DNA of 64,000 bases, taken from NCBI GenBank assembly GCA_964019425.1, contig OZ025796.1, positions 372,001 through 436,000 of the forward strand. Direction: 5' to 3'. The DNA is from Flectonema sp. DT1601. Its lineage: Eukaryota; Euglenozoa; Diplonemea; Diplonemida; Diplonemidae. The notes under the pieces were generated by a model. That model made no database searches, had not been told where the DNA came from, and worked only from the letters and a program-made list of their open reading frames with translations. Both the position numbers and the translations under genes were made by a program. This document shows, piece by piece, positions 1 through 12,859 of the stretch; position 1 is the stretch's first letter, and each line of letters starts with the position of its first letter.

Positions 1-745
1 AGTAATCGACATAGTCGATCGATAAAAAAAAAAACAATGATAACATTGTTTATTCCTTTTTTTTTTTTTTTTTTTTTAACTTTTTATTTATTTCTTAAAG
101 AAAAAACAATCAGTTTAGCGTCTTGACCAGGACGGAAAATAGAAAGTAATCGACATAGTCGATCGATAAAAAAAACAATGATAACATTGTTTATTCCTTT
201 TTTTTTTTTTTTTTTTTATTTATCTTTTTATTTATTTTTTAAAGAAAAAACAATCAGTTTAGCGTCCTGACCAGGACGGAAAATAGAAATTAGTCGACAA
301 AGTCGATCGATAAGAAACAATGATAACATTGTTTATTCATTTTTTTTTTTTTTTTTTTTATATTCTTTTTATTAATTTTTTAAAAAAAAAAAAAACAATC
401 AGTTTAGCGTCTTGACCAGGACGGAAAGTAGACAGTAATCGACAAAGTCGATCGATAAAAAAAAACAATGATAACATTGTTTATTTCTTTTTTTTTTTTT
501 TTTTTTTATATCTTTTATTTATTTTTTAAAAGAATAAACAATCAGTTTAGCGTCTTGACCAGGACGGAAAATAGAAATTAGTCGACAAAGTCGATCGATA
601 AGAAACAATGATAACATTGTTTATTCATTTTTTTTTTTTATTTTTTAAAGAAAAAAAATCAGTTTAGCGTCTTGACCAGGACGGAAAATAGAAATTAGTC
701 GACAAAGTCGATCGATAAAAAAAAACAATGATAGCATTGTTTATT

Positions 746-779
<34 letters not shown>

Positions 780-1291
780 TCTTTTATTTATTTTTAAAGA
801 AAAAACAATCAGTTTAGCGTCTTGACCAGGACGGAAAATAGAAATTAGTCGACAAAGTCGATCGATAAGAAACAATGATAACATTGTTTATTCTTTTTTT
901 TTTATTTTTTTTTTTTATATTCTTTTTATTTATTTTTTAAAGAAAAAGAAAACGGAAAATAGAAATTAGTCGACAGAGTCGATCGATAAAAAAACAATGA
1001 TAACATTGTTTATTCTTTTTTTTTTTTTTTTTTTTTTATTCTTTTTATTTATTTTTAGAAAAACAATCAGTTTAGCGTCTTGACCAGGACGGAAAATAGA
1101 AATTAATCGACATAGTCGATCGATAAAAAAAAACAATGATAACATTGTTTATTCCCTTTTTTTTTTTTTTTTTTTTTTATTCTTTTTAATTATTTTTAGA
1201 AAAAACAATCAGTTTAGCGTCTTGACCAGGACGGAAAATAGAAATTAGTCGACAAAGCCGATCGATAAAAACAATGATAACATTGTTTATT

Positions 1292-1325
<34 letters not shown>

Positions 1326-3340
1326 TTTTTTTTTAATTTATTTTTAAAGAAGAAACAATCAATTTAGCGTCTTGACCAGGACGGAAAATAGAAAGTAATC
1401 GACATAGTCGATCGATAAAAAAACAATGATAACATTGTTTATTCTTTTTTTTTTTTTTTTTTTTAAATTCTTTTTTATTTATTTTTAAAGAAAAAAACGG
1501 AAAATAGAAATTAGTCGACAAGGTCGAACGATAAAAAAAACAATGATAACATTGTTTAATCTTTTTTTTTATTTTTTTTTTATTTTTTTTTTATTTTTTT
1601 TTTATTTTTTTTTTTATATTCTTTTTTATTAATTTTGAAAAAAACAATCAGTTTAGCGTCTTGACCAGGACGGAAAATAGAAAGTAATCGACATAGTCGA
1701 TCGATAAAAAAACAATGATAACATTGTTTATTCTTTTTTTTTTTTTTTTTTTTTTAAATTCTTTTTTATTTATTTTTAAAGAAAAACGGAAAATAGAAAT
1801 TAGTCGACAAGGTCGAACGATAAAAAAAACAATGATAACATTGTTTAATCTTTTTTTTTTATTTTTTTTTTATATTCTTTTTTATTAATTTTGAAAAAAA
1901 CAATCAGTTTAGACCAGGACGGAAAATAGAAAGTAATCGACATAGTCGATCGATAAAAAAACAATGATAACATTGTTTATTCTTTTTTTTTTTTTATTTT
2001 TTTTTTTTTATATTTTTTTTTTAATTTTGAAAAAAAAAAAACAATCAGTTTAGCGTCTTGACCAGGACGGAAAATAGAAAGTGATCGACATAGTCGATCG
2101 ATAAAAAAACAATGATAACATTGTTTATTCTTTTTTTTGTTTTTTAAATTCTTTTTATTTATTTTTAAAGAAAAAAAACGGAAAATAGAAATTAGTCGAC
2201 AAAGTCGAACGATAGAAAAAATAATGATAACATTGTTTATTCTTTTTTTTTTTTATTTTTTTTTTTATATTCTTTTTTATTAATTTTGAAAAAAACAATC
2301 AGTTTAGCGTCTTGACCAGGACGGAAAATAGAAAGTAATCGACATAGTCGATCGATAAAAAAACAATGATAACATTGTTTATTCTTTTTTTTTTTTTTTT
2401 TTTAAATTCTTTTTTATTTATTTTTAAAGAAAAAAACGGAAAATAGAAATTAGTCGACAAGGTCGAACGATAAAAAAAACAATGATAACATTGTTTAATC
2501 TTTTTTTTTATTTTTTTTTTAAATTCTTTTTTATTAATTTTGAAAAAAACAATCAGTTTAGCGTCTTGACCAGGACGGAAAATAGAAAGTAATCGACATA
2601 GTCGATCGATAAAAAAACAATGATAACATTGTTTATTCTTTTTTTTTTTTTTTTTTTAAATTCTTTTTATTTATTTTTTAAAGAAAAAAAAAAAAAAAAA
2701 GAAAATAGAAATTAGTCGACAGAGTCGATCGATAAAAAAAACAATGATAACATTGTTTATTCTTTTTTTTTTTTTTATTTTTTTTTTTTTTTATATTCTT
2801 TTTTAATTTTGAAAAAAAAAAACAATCAGTTTAGCGTCTTGACCAGGACGGAAAATAGAAAGTGATCGACATAGTCGATCGATAAAAAAACAATGATAAC
2901 ATTGTTTATTCTTTTTTTGTTTTTTTAAATTCTTTTTATTTATTTTTAAAGAAAAAAAAAACGGAAAATAGAAATTAGTCGACAAAGTCGAACGATAGAA
3001 AAAATAATGATAACATTGTTTATTCTTTTTTTTTTTTATTTTTTTTTTTATATTCTTTTTTATTAATTTTGAAAAAAAACAATCAGTTTAGCGTCTTGAC
3101 CAGGACGGAAAATAGAAAGTAATCGACATAGTCGATCGATAAAAAAACAATGATAACATTGTTTAATCTTTTTTTTTTTTTTTTTAAATTCTTTTTATTT
3201 ATTTTTTAAAGAAAAAAAACGGAAAATAGAAATTAGTCGACAGAGTCGATCGATAAAAAAAAAATGATAACATTGTTTGATCTTTTATAATTTTTTTTTT
3301 TTTATTTGTTTTATTTGTTTTTAAAAAAAAAAAAAAAAAC
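1..3340 (-). repeat. Hairpin satellite array, copy 1 (about 25 units)
   Basis: Tandem units of roughly 120-150 bp; the array is cut by the window start. Each unit has three short inverted repeats and then a T tract of 15-30: CGTC(C/T)TG-AC-CAGGACG, TCGAC-ATA-GTCGA next to TCGATCGA, and AAACAATG-ATAA-CATTGTTT. Two variants tend to alternate: a full unit, and a shorter one that lacks the CAATCAGTTTAGCG...GACCAGGA part and has GTCGACAAAGTCGAACGAT instead. Units are near-identical outside the A/T tracts. No coding potential; lysine/phenylalanine-rich frames here are tract artefacts. Function unknown. The strand given follows the adjoining LINE fragment. Confidence 0.93.
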
Positions 3341-3950
3341 AAGCGGAATTGATCATAATGGGTGGTAGGGGTTGTTATAACTTCGTTTGAAAATTCTTCT
3401 TTTTTGATTTCTTTTTTTTTTTTTCTTTTTATAGGAGTTAAGATCACTTTCAGGAGACAACACATGAACAAGAGCAGCAAGCAGAGTTGACACTATCAAT
3501 TCAAATTTGAAATACCGGGAATTAATTTACAAGGAGGTATCTCAAGTGACTTGGTATCTCTAGCGTGTCGGTATCTCTGGAGTGCTGGTATCTCGTATGT
3601 GCGTTGGTATCTCATGAGTGATGGTATCTCTTGTGCATTAGAAAAACGAAAAAGAATGTCATGACCATGACGGAAGAATTGAGGAATTGAGTTAACATGT
3701 TCAATTTAACTTATTTAAACTTTTTTTTTTTTTTAACAGACCGTAACTATTTGAAAATAAAATGTAGATGGGAAACAGTGAAAAGTAAAATGGATGATAA
3801 AATTAATTGAGAAATATGACATAACAGACCAGATAGAGAGTATTAAAAGGAAAATGAAAAGGAAAAGAGAAACTAGGTTAACACTTATTTAAATTAAGAC
3901 CGGTTAGTCAGTTTAAGGTCCTGACTAGGACCAACAAAAAAGAAAGAAAA
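3341..3950 (-). repeat. Module spacer between satellite and GATC repeat, copy 1
   Basis: Low-copy part of the 3-prime module, also found (with few differences) at about 10100-9540 and 20520-21120. It holds a short GC-richer block (AAGCGGAATTGATCATAATG), an iteron-like array (listed separately), a T tract near 3720, and an ATGTCATGACCATGACGG segment. No open reading frame of note and no similarity I recognise. Its conservation in all three module copies reflects copying of the whole module. Confidence 0.8.
3536..3630 (+). repeat. Iteron-like array, 6 x GGTATCTC every 17 bp (copy 1)
   Basis: The octamer GGTATCTC begins at 3536, 3553, 3570, 3587, 3606 and 3623, so the period is 17 bp with one 19-bp step. 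The 9-11 bp between octamers differ from unit to unit. An invariant core with variable spacers looks like a row of protein-binding sites, not a decaying tandem repeat; that reading is inference. Confidence 0.8.
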
Positions 3951-4365
3951 AAAATTAACGATCAAGCTGAGCTGATCTTGTTTTTATTACAAATAGGGGA
4001 GCGGGAGGGATGGAAGGAATAGAGGAAAAAAAAAGAAAAGGTTGATCAATTGGATCTGATCGTCGAGAAGAAGAAATTATTTTAAAGGTTGATCGGTATA
4101 GCCGATCGTTGAGAAAAATAAACAGATATAAATACAATCAGTTTAAATTAAAAAAGAAAAAAAAGATTAACGATCAAGCTGAGCTGATCTTGTTTTTATT
4201 TAAATTAGGGGAGCGGGAGGGATGGAAGGAATAAAGGAAAAAAAAAAAAAAAAGGTCGATCAATTTGATCTGATCGTCGAGAAGAAGAAAACAATTATTT
4301 TAAAAAAATGATCGGTATAGCCGATCGTTGAGAAAAGAACAGATATAAATACAATCGGTTTTGGT
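3951..4365 (-). repeat. ~215-bp GATC-hairpin repeat, copy 1 (2 units)
   Basis: Two units starting near 3955 and 4168. Each contains GATCAAGCTGAGCTGATCTTG-like, TTGATCAATTGGATC and GATCGG-CTATA-CCGATC-like inverted repeats, a GGGGAGCGGGAGGGATGGAAGG purine block and an A tract. The second module copy has three units (about 8885-9540) and the third has two, so copy number varies. No coding potential. Confidence 0.85.
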
Positions 4366-4840
4366 GATCGACGAGTGGAGCGATCACTTGACAAGAAGGA
4401 AAAAGAAAGGACCGATTAATTGGGGCTTTGGTTTTTTTTTTTTTTTTTTTTTATTATTCATTTACATTATTTATTTTTTTTTTTTTTTTTAATTAATAAT
4501 CACATTTTGTTCAAAAATATTTCATATTAGAGTAAAAGAAAAAGAAAAAAAGAAATAAGAGAAAAAAAAAAAAAAAAAAAAACCATTGCTGGCCCCCTCA
4601 CCACTCATAGAGGATGAGGAGGCCAGTAAGGCGTCACTCAAATCTATGCCAAGCCTTGGGAACTTGGATTGGGGTTTAGACCATTTACAATTAACAATTA
4701 ACAATTAACCTGATTAACGTTATGATCTGACGGACATAAAACATATCGATAAAATAATACAAACAAAAACAAACAATAAATAATAAATAAGCTAAAAAAA
4801 CTAAATAAACAAAGTGATGTGAAAGTAAGGAAAAAGAGAA
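4366..4840 (-). repeat. LINE 3-prime UTR and tail, copy 1
   Basis: Non-coding sequence just downstream (minus strand) of the LINE stop codon. It has an AT-rich stretch, an ACAATTA tandem repeat near 4688-4708, a GC-richer block around 4585-4680 (GGCCCCCTCACCACTCATAG on the plus strand) and long A/T tracts. The same sequence follows the stop codon of the copies ending at 8386 and 22068, so it is the 3-prime UTR of this LINE subfamily. Confidence 0.8.
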
Positions 4841-5951
4841 TTACAAGGGGGTGGAGTCACCGTGAACGTCATCAGCAGAACATCTCCTTCGATTGTAACG
4901 ATATCTTGATGGAGGGGTTCGTTTTTTCAGAGTTGAACGCTCAGACTTTCTCGGCGGAGTTTCATTTTCCTCATGTTCTTCTGTGTCTGGCGGACTCAAA
5001 CCTTCTGCCCATGAAGCTAATTGGAACTTCAGGGCCGCAATTTGAGACCGTGCCAAGGCGAGTTGAGCATTTAAATCGCTCGCCAGTCCCGTTAACATCA
5101 TGGATTGCTCAAGCTGCTCTGCGTGAGTTGTACACCGTTGGTGATTCAGCTCCGAGAGGCGAAGTTGGGCATCCAGAAGTTGTTCTGAGAGCTCTGCCGC
5201 TTTCTCGTTTGTTTCGAGAGAGTCATCTACTGCTCGACAGTAATTCTCGAGTAAGTCAATCCTACCCTCGGACCATTGTCTCGCAATAGGTGTATTCTCT
5301 TTAACGGAGATAACGTGACTCTCTTGTCGTAAATTCTTGGTCGGCGTGCGGTCGAGAGCTTCACTCTGCGGCATTGTCGGAGGAATTGAGGCTAGAGGAC
5401 AAAGAGGGGTGATATAATTAAGGGTAGGGATAAGGGGTTTAATAAGAGGAGTAAAAAGACTACTCGTAGTTGTAAAGAGCGAGAGGTAGTTCTTTGCTAT
5501 CTTCATCATAGCAACAGATTCATACAAAACGGGGGTTCGGGGGGAAACTTGTTGACTAAAGTGGGTCATGCGGGGACGCGCGGCACGCAAACTCTCGACC
5601 TCCTGTTGAGTATAGAAAAGTCTTATTTTACTTTCTCTTTCCTCATTACATTTGGTCTCCAATTCGTTCGACAGAAGAACAAACCTTTGATGGTAATTAA
5701 AGAGCGCCATTTCCGATAGGTCTGCTCTCTGAGTCAGATTTGCGAGCTCACGTTTCCTGTAATCTTCCACTAAGTCATATTGTCGAACTAGTGCAGAAAG
5801 AGAAGTCTTCGATTCATCGCGTTCTGCTGTTAACCGTTGAATTACTCCTTCCAGAAGTTCATATTCTTTTCTATCTTTTTCAATAATTAAAACAGGGGGC
5901 GCAGGAGGAAGTGAGGATGGATCCTGATTGGTAACTTTGATCTCAACAGGA
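4841..5951 (-). pseudogene. LINE fragment: C-terminal coiled-coil coding part only
   Basis: Encodes the last ~370 residues of the LINE polyprotein seen whole at 22068-27233, about 99% identical by eye: a coiled-coil region, a proline-rich stretch, a second coiled coil and a basic tail ending in DSTPL. It has no reverse transcriptase. It stops at 5951, at the residue pair L|PVEIK, and is joined head-to-head to a plus-strand LINE segment. The first ATG in frame (5770) only reflects a methionine that is absent from the other copies. Probably not expressed by itself. Confidence 0.88.
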
Positions 5952-8386
5952 AAGCGGTTACAAACACCCTCCCCTCACAAGATAATTTAAAGAGGTGGAA
6001 CATCACCAATGTGGACCAAAATTGTGTTTTGTGTGGCAAAGTGAATCCTACCCTCAGGCATGTCTTAACAGGCTGTCCTGTCTCTTTAACACAAGGGAGG
6101 TTCACGTGGCGTCACGACAGCGTTCTAAAACGCATTGTTATCTTCTTGGAAGAGTTGATAATAAAAGCCAACAAAAGAAAAGAAAACCTCCCGCCTCCCT
6201 CTCAAACTTTTTTAAAAACAGGGGAAAATAAACCCCTAGAAAGAATTTCTAAAGAGACAGGCGAACTTTCACTAGCGAATGATTGGGTCATCCTCGACGA
6301 TGTCGGTGATAACCGCCTAATTGTTCCTCTTGAAGTGTGCCATGTCTCGTCCTCTCTAAGACCAGACATTTTTATTTATTCTTTTTTTGCGAAAAGAGCA
6401 CTGATTCTGGAGCTGACGTGTCCAAATGAAGATCGTTTCGAAACCTCTCATGTCTTAAAGGAAAAGAAATACCTAAAGCTAAGAGACTCGATCATCGCTA
6501 ATGGCTTCGACTGTAACATTTTTACTATTGAAGTTGGCGTACGAGGAAACATCTGCATGGACCAGCTGAACATCTGGACACGTCACATCGGTTCACCTTT
6601 AGCACCAACAAAAGCTTTATTTTGTGAATGCACCAGAATCGCCAGACAGTGCTCATATGTTCTGTTCCAGACGAGGAACCTCCCCACGTGGCATTCAAGA
6701 CCACTAATGCGCAGCATTAAAGAAGAACCTGCCACTGCAAGTTTTATAAAAGATGGTAAAGAAATCTTCCCTGTGGAAGAAGTCAAAATCCACAAAGTAA
6801 CAAAACTGAAAACGATCGAAAAGCTCACCATTGAAAGATCGTGGCTTGAGAAATGTTTTATCTGGCAAACTTGTTACGCATCGGCTCTTTCTATTCTACT
6901 TATTGCCAATGGTTCTTCCTCCCCGGCCCCTTCTGTTTTGTTAGATGAGGATGAGCTCACTGGACTCTCCTTGTCATTCTCTTCTATTTCTTCCATCTCT
7001 TTCCAGACTCCCCCACCTGAACTCATGTCAACGGGATCGCAAACACTTCCTGCTGATTTCGCTATAGTGATAAGAACTCAATCTGACATGGGTTCTCAAA
7101 CCCCCTTGTACAAAAAAAAAGAAAGAAAATTAAGGCTGAAACTTTCCTTGAAATGCCAGATTTTAGAAAACGAATTAGAGCAAATGAAAGAACGAATTTT
7201 TTATGTTCTATTTTTATTTTACTTTAATGCGATGTCAGCCTCCCTCGAGAAAGACAAGCAGTTACTAAATGGATTACCTGTTGAGATCAAAGCTACCAAC
7301 CAGGATCCATCCTCACTTCCTCCTGCGCCCCCTGTTTTAATTATTGAAAAAGATAGAAAAGAATATGAACTTCTGGAAGGAGTAATTCAACGGTTAACAG
7401 CAGAACGCGATGAATCGAAGACTTCTCTTTCTGCACTAGTTCGACAATATGACTTAGTGGAAGATTACAGGAAACGTGAGCTCGCAAATCTGACTCAGAG
7501 AGCAGACCTATCGGAAATGGCGCTCTTTAATTACCATCAAAGGTTTGTTCTTCTGTCGAACGAATTGGAGACCAAATGTAATGAGGAAAGAGAAAGTAAA
7601 ATAAGACTTTTCTATACTCAACAGGAGGTCGAGAGTTTGCGTGCCGCGCGTCCCCGTATGACCCACTTTAGTCAACAAGTTTCCCCCCGAACCCCCGTTC
7701 TGTATGAATCTGTTGCTATGATGAAGATAGCAAAGAACTACCTCTCGCTCTTTACAACTACGAGTAGTCTTTTTACTCCTCTTATTAAACCCCTTATCCC
7801 TACCCTTAATTATATCACCCCTCTTTGTCCTCTAGCCTCAATTCCTCCGACAATGCCGCAGAGTGAAGCTCTCGACCGCACGCCGACCAAGATTTTACGA
7901 CAAGAGAGTCACGTTATCTCCGTTAAAGAGAATACACCTATTGCGAGACAATGGTCCGAGGGTAGGATTGACTTACTCGAGAACTACTGTCGAGCAGTAG
8001 ATGACTCTCTCGAAACAAACGAGAAAGCGGCAGAGCTCTCAGAACAACTTCTGGATGCCCAACTTCGCCTCTCGGAGCTGAATCACCAACGGTGTACAAC
8101 TCACGCAGAGCAGCTTGAGCAATCCATGATGTTAACGGGACTGGCGAGCGATTTAAATGCTCAACTCGCCTTGGCACGGTCTCAAATTGCGGCCCTGAAG
8201 TTCCAATTAGCTTCATGGGCAGAAGGTTTGAGTCCGCCAGACACAGAAGAACATGAGGAAAATGAAACTCCGCCGAGAAAGTCTGAGCGTTCAACTCTGA
8301 AAAAACGAACCCCTCCATCAAGATATCGTTACAATCGAAGGAGATGTTCTGCTGATGACGTTCACGGTGACTCCACCCCCTTGTAA
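5952..8386 (+). pseudogene. R2-like LINE copy A, 5-prime truncated
   Basis: Plus-strand LINE segment starting just before the CCHC knuckle and running to the normal stop. The first ATG in frame is at 6011. It keeps the knuckle (CVLCGKVNPTLRHVLTGC; CX2CX8HX4C), the restriction-like endonuclease motif (RPD, then 14 residues, then E in ILELTCP), the long C-terminal extension and the coiled coils. The reverse transcriptase is absent, so it cannot mobilise itself. The 5-prime end is not a plain truncation: at 5951/5952 it meets an inverted copy of its own 3-prime part with at most 1-bp microhomology. Confidence 0.92.
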
Positions 8387-8885
8387 TTCTCTTTTTCCTT
8401 ACTTTCACATCACTTTGTTTAGTTAGTTTTTTAGCTTATTTATTATTTATTGTTCGTTTTTGTTTGTATTATTTTATCGATATGTTTATGTCCGTCAGAT
8501 CATAACGTTAATCAGGTTAATTGTTAATTGTTAATTATAAATGGTCTAAACCCCAATCCAAGTTCCCAAGGCTTGGCATAGATTTGAGTGACGCCTTACT
8601 GGCCTCCTCATCCTCTATGAGTGGTGAGGGGGCCAGCAATGGTTTTTTTTTTTTTTTTTTTTCTCTTATTTCTTTTTTTCTTTTTCTTTTACTCTAATAT
8701 GAAATATTTTTGAACAAAATGTGATTATTAATTTAAAAAAAAAAAAAAAAAATAATAATGTAAATGAATAATAAAAAAAAAAAAAAAAAAAACATGCCTT
8801 GGGAATACAATCAAAGCCCCAATTAATCGGTCCTTTCTTTTTCCTTCTTGTCAAGTGATCGCTCCACTCGTCGATCACCAAAACC
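8387..8885 (+). repeat. LINE 3-prime UTR and tail, copy 2
   Basis: Inverted counterpart of 4366-4840: AT-rich sequence, a TTAATTG tandem repeat, a GC-richer block ending in GGGGGCCAGCAATGG, then T and A tracts and the CATGCCTTGGGAATACAATC block that the first copy has lost. No coding potential. Confidence 0.8.
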
Positions 8886-9540
8886 GATTGTATTTATATC
8901 TGTTCTTTTCTCAACGATCGGCTATACCGACCATTTTTTTTTTATAAATAATTGTTTTCTTCTTCTCGACGATCAGATCCAATTGATCGACCTTTTTTTT
9001 TTTTTTTTTTCCTTTATTCCTTCCATCCCTCCCGCTCCCCTAATTTTAAATAAAAACAAGATCAGCTCAGCTTGATCGTTAATCTTTTTTTCTTTTTTTA
9101 ATTTAAACTGATTGTATTTATATCTGTTTATTTTTCTCGACGATCGGCTATACCGATCAACCTTTAAAATAATTTCTTCTTCTCGACGATCAGATCCAAT
9201 TGATCAACCTTTTCTTTTTTTTTCCTCTATTCCTTCCATCCCTCCCGCTCCCCTATTTGTAATAAAAACAAGATCAGCTCAGCTTGATCGTTAATCTTTT
9301 TTTCTTTTTTTAATTTAAACTGATTGTATTTATATCTGTTTATTTTTCTCAACGATCGGCTATACCGATCAACCTTTAAAAAAATTTCCTCTTCTCGACG
9401 ATCAGATCCAATTGATCAACCTTTTCTTTTTTTTTTCCTCTATTCCTTCCATCCCTCCCGCTCCCCTATTTGTAATAAAAACAAGATCAGCTCAGCTTGA
9501 TCGTTAAATTTTTTTTTCTTTCTTTTTTGTTGGTCCTAGT
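8886..9540 (+). repeat. ~215-bp GATC-hairpin repeat, copy 2 (3 units)
   Basis: Units begin at the GATTGTATTTATATCTGTT blocks near 8887, 9111 and 9326. Hairpin vocabulary is as in copy 1 (CGATCGGCTATACCGATC, AGATCAGCTCAGCTTGATC). This module has one more unit than the other two, so the arms of the palindrome are not identical. Confidence 0.85.
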
Positions 9541-10164
9541 CAAGACCTTAAACTGACTAACCGGTCTTAATTTTAAATAAGTGTTAACCTAGTTTCTCTT
9601 TTCCTTTTCAATTTCCTTTTAATACTCTCTATCTGGTCTGTTATGTCATATTTCTCATTTAATTTTATCATCCATTTTACTTTTCACTGTTTCCCATCTA
9701 CATTTTATTTTCAAATAGTTACGGTCTGTTAAAAAAAAAAAAAAAGTTTAAATAAGTTAAATTGAACATGTTAACTCAATTCCTCAATTCTTCCGTCATG
9801 GTCATGACATTCTTTTTCGTTTCTCTAATGCACAAGAGATACCATCACTCATGAGATACCAACGCACATACGAGATACCAGCACTCCAGAGATACCGACA
9901 CGCTAGAGATACCAAGTCACTTGAGATACCTCCTTGTAAATTAATTCCCGGTATTTCAAATTTGAATTGATAGTGTCAACTCTGCTTGCTGCTCTTGTTA
10001 ATGTGTTGTCTCCTGAAAGTGATCTTAACTCCTGTAAAAAGAAAAAAAAAAAGAAATCAAAAAAGAAGAATTTTCAAACGAAGTTATAACAACCCCTACC
10101 ACCCATTATGATCAATTCCGCTTGTTTTTTTTTTTTTTTTTTAAAACAAAAAAAAAAATAAAAA
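9541..10164 (+). repeat. Module spacer, copy 2
   Basis: Inverted counterpart of 3341-3950, with the same landmark blocks: a GGTCCTAGTCAAGACC segment, an A tract near 9730, the iteron-like array, and the AATTCCGCTTG block before the satellite. No gene is seen. Confidence 0.8.
9836..9930 (-). repeat. Iteron-like array (copy 2, GAGATACC on plus strand)
   Basis: Six GAGATACC octamers across 95 bp, the exact inverse of the array at 3536-3630. Octamers, spacing and even the variable spacers are unchanged. Confidence 0.8.
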
Positions 10165-11215
10165 ATTATAAAAGATTAAACAATGTTATCATTGTATTTT
10201 TATCGATCGACTATGTCGATTACTTTCTATTTTCCGTCCTGGTCAAGACGCTAAACTGATTGTTTTTTTTTTTTTTTCAAAATTAATAAAAAAGAATATA
10301 AAAAAAAAAATAAAAAAAAGAATAAACAATGTTATCATTGTTTTTTTATCGTTCGACTTTGTCGACTAATTTCTATTCTCCGTTTTTTTCTTAAAAAATA
10401 AATAAAAAGAATTTAAAAAAAAAAAAAAAAAAAAAAGAATAAACAATGTTATCATTGTTTTTTTATCGATCGACTATGTCGATTACTTTCTATTTTCCGT
10501 TTTTTTCTTTAAAAATAAATAAAAAGAATAAAAAAAAAAAAAAAAGGAATAAACAATGTTATCATTGTTTTTATTTTATCGATCGACTATGTCGATTACT
10601 TTCTATTTTCCGTCCTGGTCAAGACGCTAAACTGATTGTTTTTTCTTTAAAAAATAAAAAGAAGGATTTAAAAAAAAGAAGAAAAAAAAAAAAAAGAATA
10701 AACAATGTTATCATTGTTTTTTTATCGATCGACTATGTCGATCACTTTCTATTTTTCGTCCTGGTCAAGACGCTAAACTGATTGTTTTTTCTTTAAAAAT
10801 AATAAAAAGGATTTAAAAAAAAAAAAAAAAAAAAAAAGAATAAACAATGTTATCATTGTTTTTTTATCGATCGACTATGTCGATCACTTTCTATTTTCCG
10901 TCCTGGTCAAGACGCAAAACTGATTGTTTTTTTTTCAAAATTAATAAAAAAGAATACAAAAAAAAATAAAAAAAAAAAGAATAAACAATGTTATCATTGT
11001 TTTTTTTTTTATCGTTCGACGTTGTTGACTAATTTCTATTTTCCGTTTTTTTTTTTTCTTTTTAAAAAATAAATAAAAAGATTTAAAAAAAAAAAAAAAA
11101 AGAATAAACAATGTTATCATTGTTTTTTTTATCGATCGACTATGTCGATTACTTTCTATTTTCCGTCCTGGTCAAGACGCTAAACTGATTGTTTTTTCTT
11201 TAAAAAAAAAAAAAG

Positions 11216-11252
<37 letters not shown>

Positions 11253-12026
11253 ATAAACAATGTTATCATTGTTTTTTTTTTATCGATCGACTATGTCGAT
11301 CACTTTCTATTTTCCGTCCTGGTCAAGACGCTAAACTGATTGTTTTTTTTTTCAAAATTAATAAAAAAGAATATAAAAAAAAAAATAAAAAAAAAAGAAT
11401 AAACAATGTTATCATTGTTTTTTTTTTTATCGTTCGACTTTGTTGACTAATTTCTATTTTCCGTTTTTTTTCTTTTTAAAATAAAAAGAATTTAAAAAAA
11501 AAAAAAAAAAAGAGTAAACAATGTTATCATTGTTTTTTTTATCGATCGACTATGTCGATTACTTTCTATTTTCCGTCCTGGTCAAGACGCTAAACTGATT
11601 GTTTTTTTTTCAAAATTAATAAAAAAGAATATAAAAAAAAACAAAAAAAAAAAGAATAAACAATGTTATCATTGTTTTTTTTTATCGTTCGACTTTGTCG
11701 ACTAATTTTTATTTTCCGTTTTTTTTCTTTAAAAATAAATAAAAAGAATTTAAAAAAAAAAAAAAAAAAAGAATAAACAATGTTATCATTGTTTTTTTAT
11801 CGATCGACTATGTCGATCACTTTCTATTTTCCGTCCTGGTCAAGACGCTAAACTGATTGTTTTTTCTTTAAAATAATAAAAAGGATTAAAAAAAAAAAAA
11901 AAAAAAAAAAAGAATAAACAATGTTATCATTGTTTTTTATCGATCGACTATGTCGATCACTTTCTATTTTCCGTCCTGGTCAAGACGCTAAACTGATTGT
12001 TTTTTCTTTAAAAAATAATTAAAAGG

Positions 12027-12057
<31 letters not shown>

Positions 12058-12449
12058 ATAAACAATGTTATCATTGTTTTTTTATCGATCGACTATGTCG
12101 ATCACTTTCAATTTTCCGTCCTGGTCAGGACGCTAAACTGATTGTTTTTTCTTTAAAAATAAATAAAAAGAATAAAAAAAAAGAAAAAAAAAAGGAATAA
12201 ACAATGTTATCATTGTTTTTTTTTTATCGATCGACTATGTCGATTACTTTCTATTTTCCGTCCTGGTCAGGACGCTAAACTGATTGTTTTTTCTTTAAAA
12301 ATAAATAAAAAGAATAAAAAAAAAAGAAAAAAAAAAGGAATAAACAATGTTATCATTGTTTTTTATCGATCGACTATGTCGATCACTTTCTATTTTCCGT
12401 CCTGGTCAAGACGCTAAACTGATTGTTTTTTCTTTAAAATAATTAAAAG

Positions 12450-12482
<33 letters not shown>

Positions 12483-12735
12483 ATAAACAATGTTATCATT
12501 GTCTTTTTTCTATCGATCGACTATGTGGATCACTTTCAATTTTCCGTCCTGGTCAGGACGCTAAACTGATTGTTTTTTCTTTAAAAATAAATAAAAAGAA
12601 TAAAAAAAAAAAAAAAAAAAAGGAATAAACAATGTTATCATTGTTTTTTTTCTATCGATCGACTATGTCGATTAATTTCTATTTTCCGTCCTGATCGAGA
12701 CGCTAAACTGATTGTTTCCTTTTTTTAAATAATAA

Positions 12736-12768
<33 letters not shown>
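10165..12768 (+). repeat. Hairpin satellite array, copy 2 (about 19 units)
   Basis: Reverse-complement orientation of the array at 1-3340. The CAATGTTATCATTG core recurs about 19 times. Full and short unit variants are interspersed. The array ends in a long A tract directly before the GAGCATCTCCCTGC border. Confidence 0.93.
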
Positions 12769-12772
<4 letters not shown>

Positions 12773-12859
12773 ATCTCCCTGCTATCCTCATATCCCCACA
12801 ATAATATTATACCTTTTCATTTTCTCTTTCCTTTTCTGGTCTTTTTTTTTTCTTTTTTT
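12769..12859 (+). repeat. Border inverted repeat, left
   Basis: Begins GAGCATCTCCCTGCTATCC and ends in a C/T-rich tract. Its exact inverse lies at 16527-16615. The pair closes the palindrome around LINE copy B and marks the satellite-distal end of the module. Confidence 0.9.

Larger units (their letters stand above)
1..5951 (-). repeat. 3-prime module M1 (minus), left arm of first palindrome
   Basis: Composite unit: LINE C-terminal coding part, 3-prime UTR, GATC repeat, iteron-like spacer and hairpin satellite. It is the inverted counterpart of 7276-12859. The loop between these arms is 5952-7275. The outer end lies beyond the window. Sequence differences between the arms (single bases in the coding part, different satellite and GATC-repeat counts) argue against a simple copied read. 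Confidence 0.85.
7276..12859 (+). repeat. 3-prime module M2 (plus), shared arm of two palindromes
   Basis: Complete 5.6-kb module: LINE C-terminal coding part, 3-prime UTR, three GATC-repeat units, spacer with iterons, 19 satellite units, and the border sequence at 12769-12859. It pairs as an inverted repeat with M1 to the left and with M3 to the right. With M3 the symmetry continues outward into the LINE bodies (back to 5952 on the left). Confidence 0.85.
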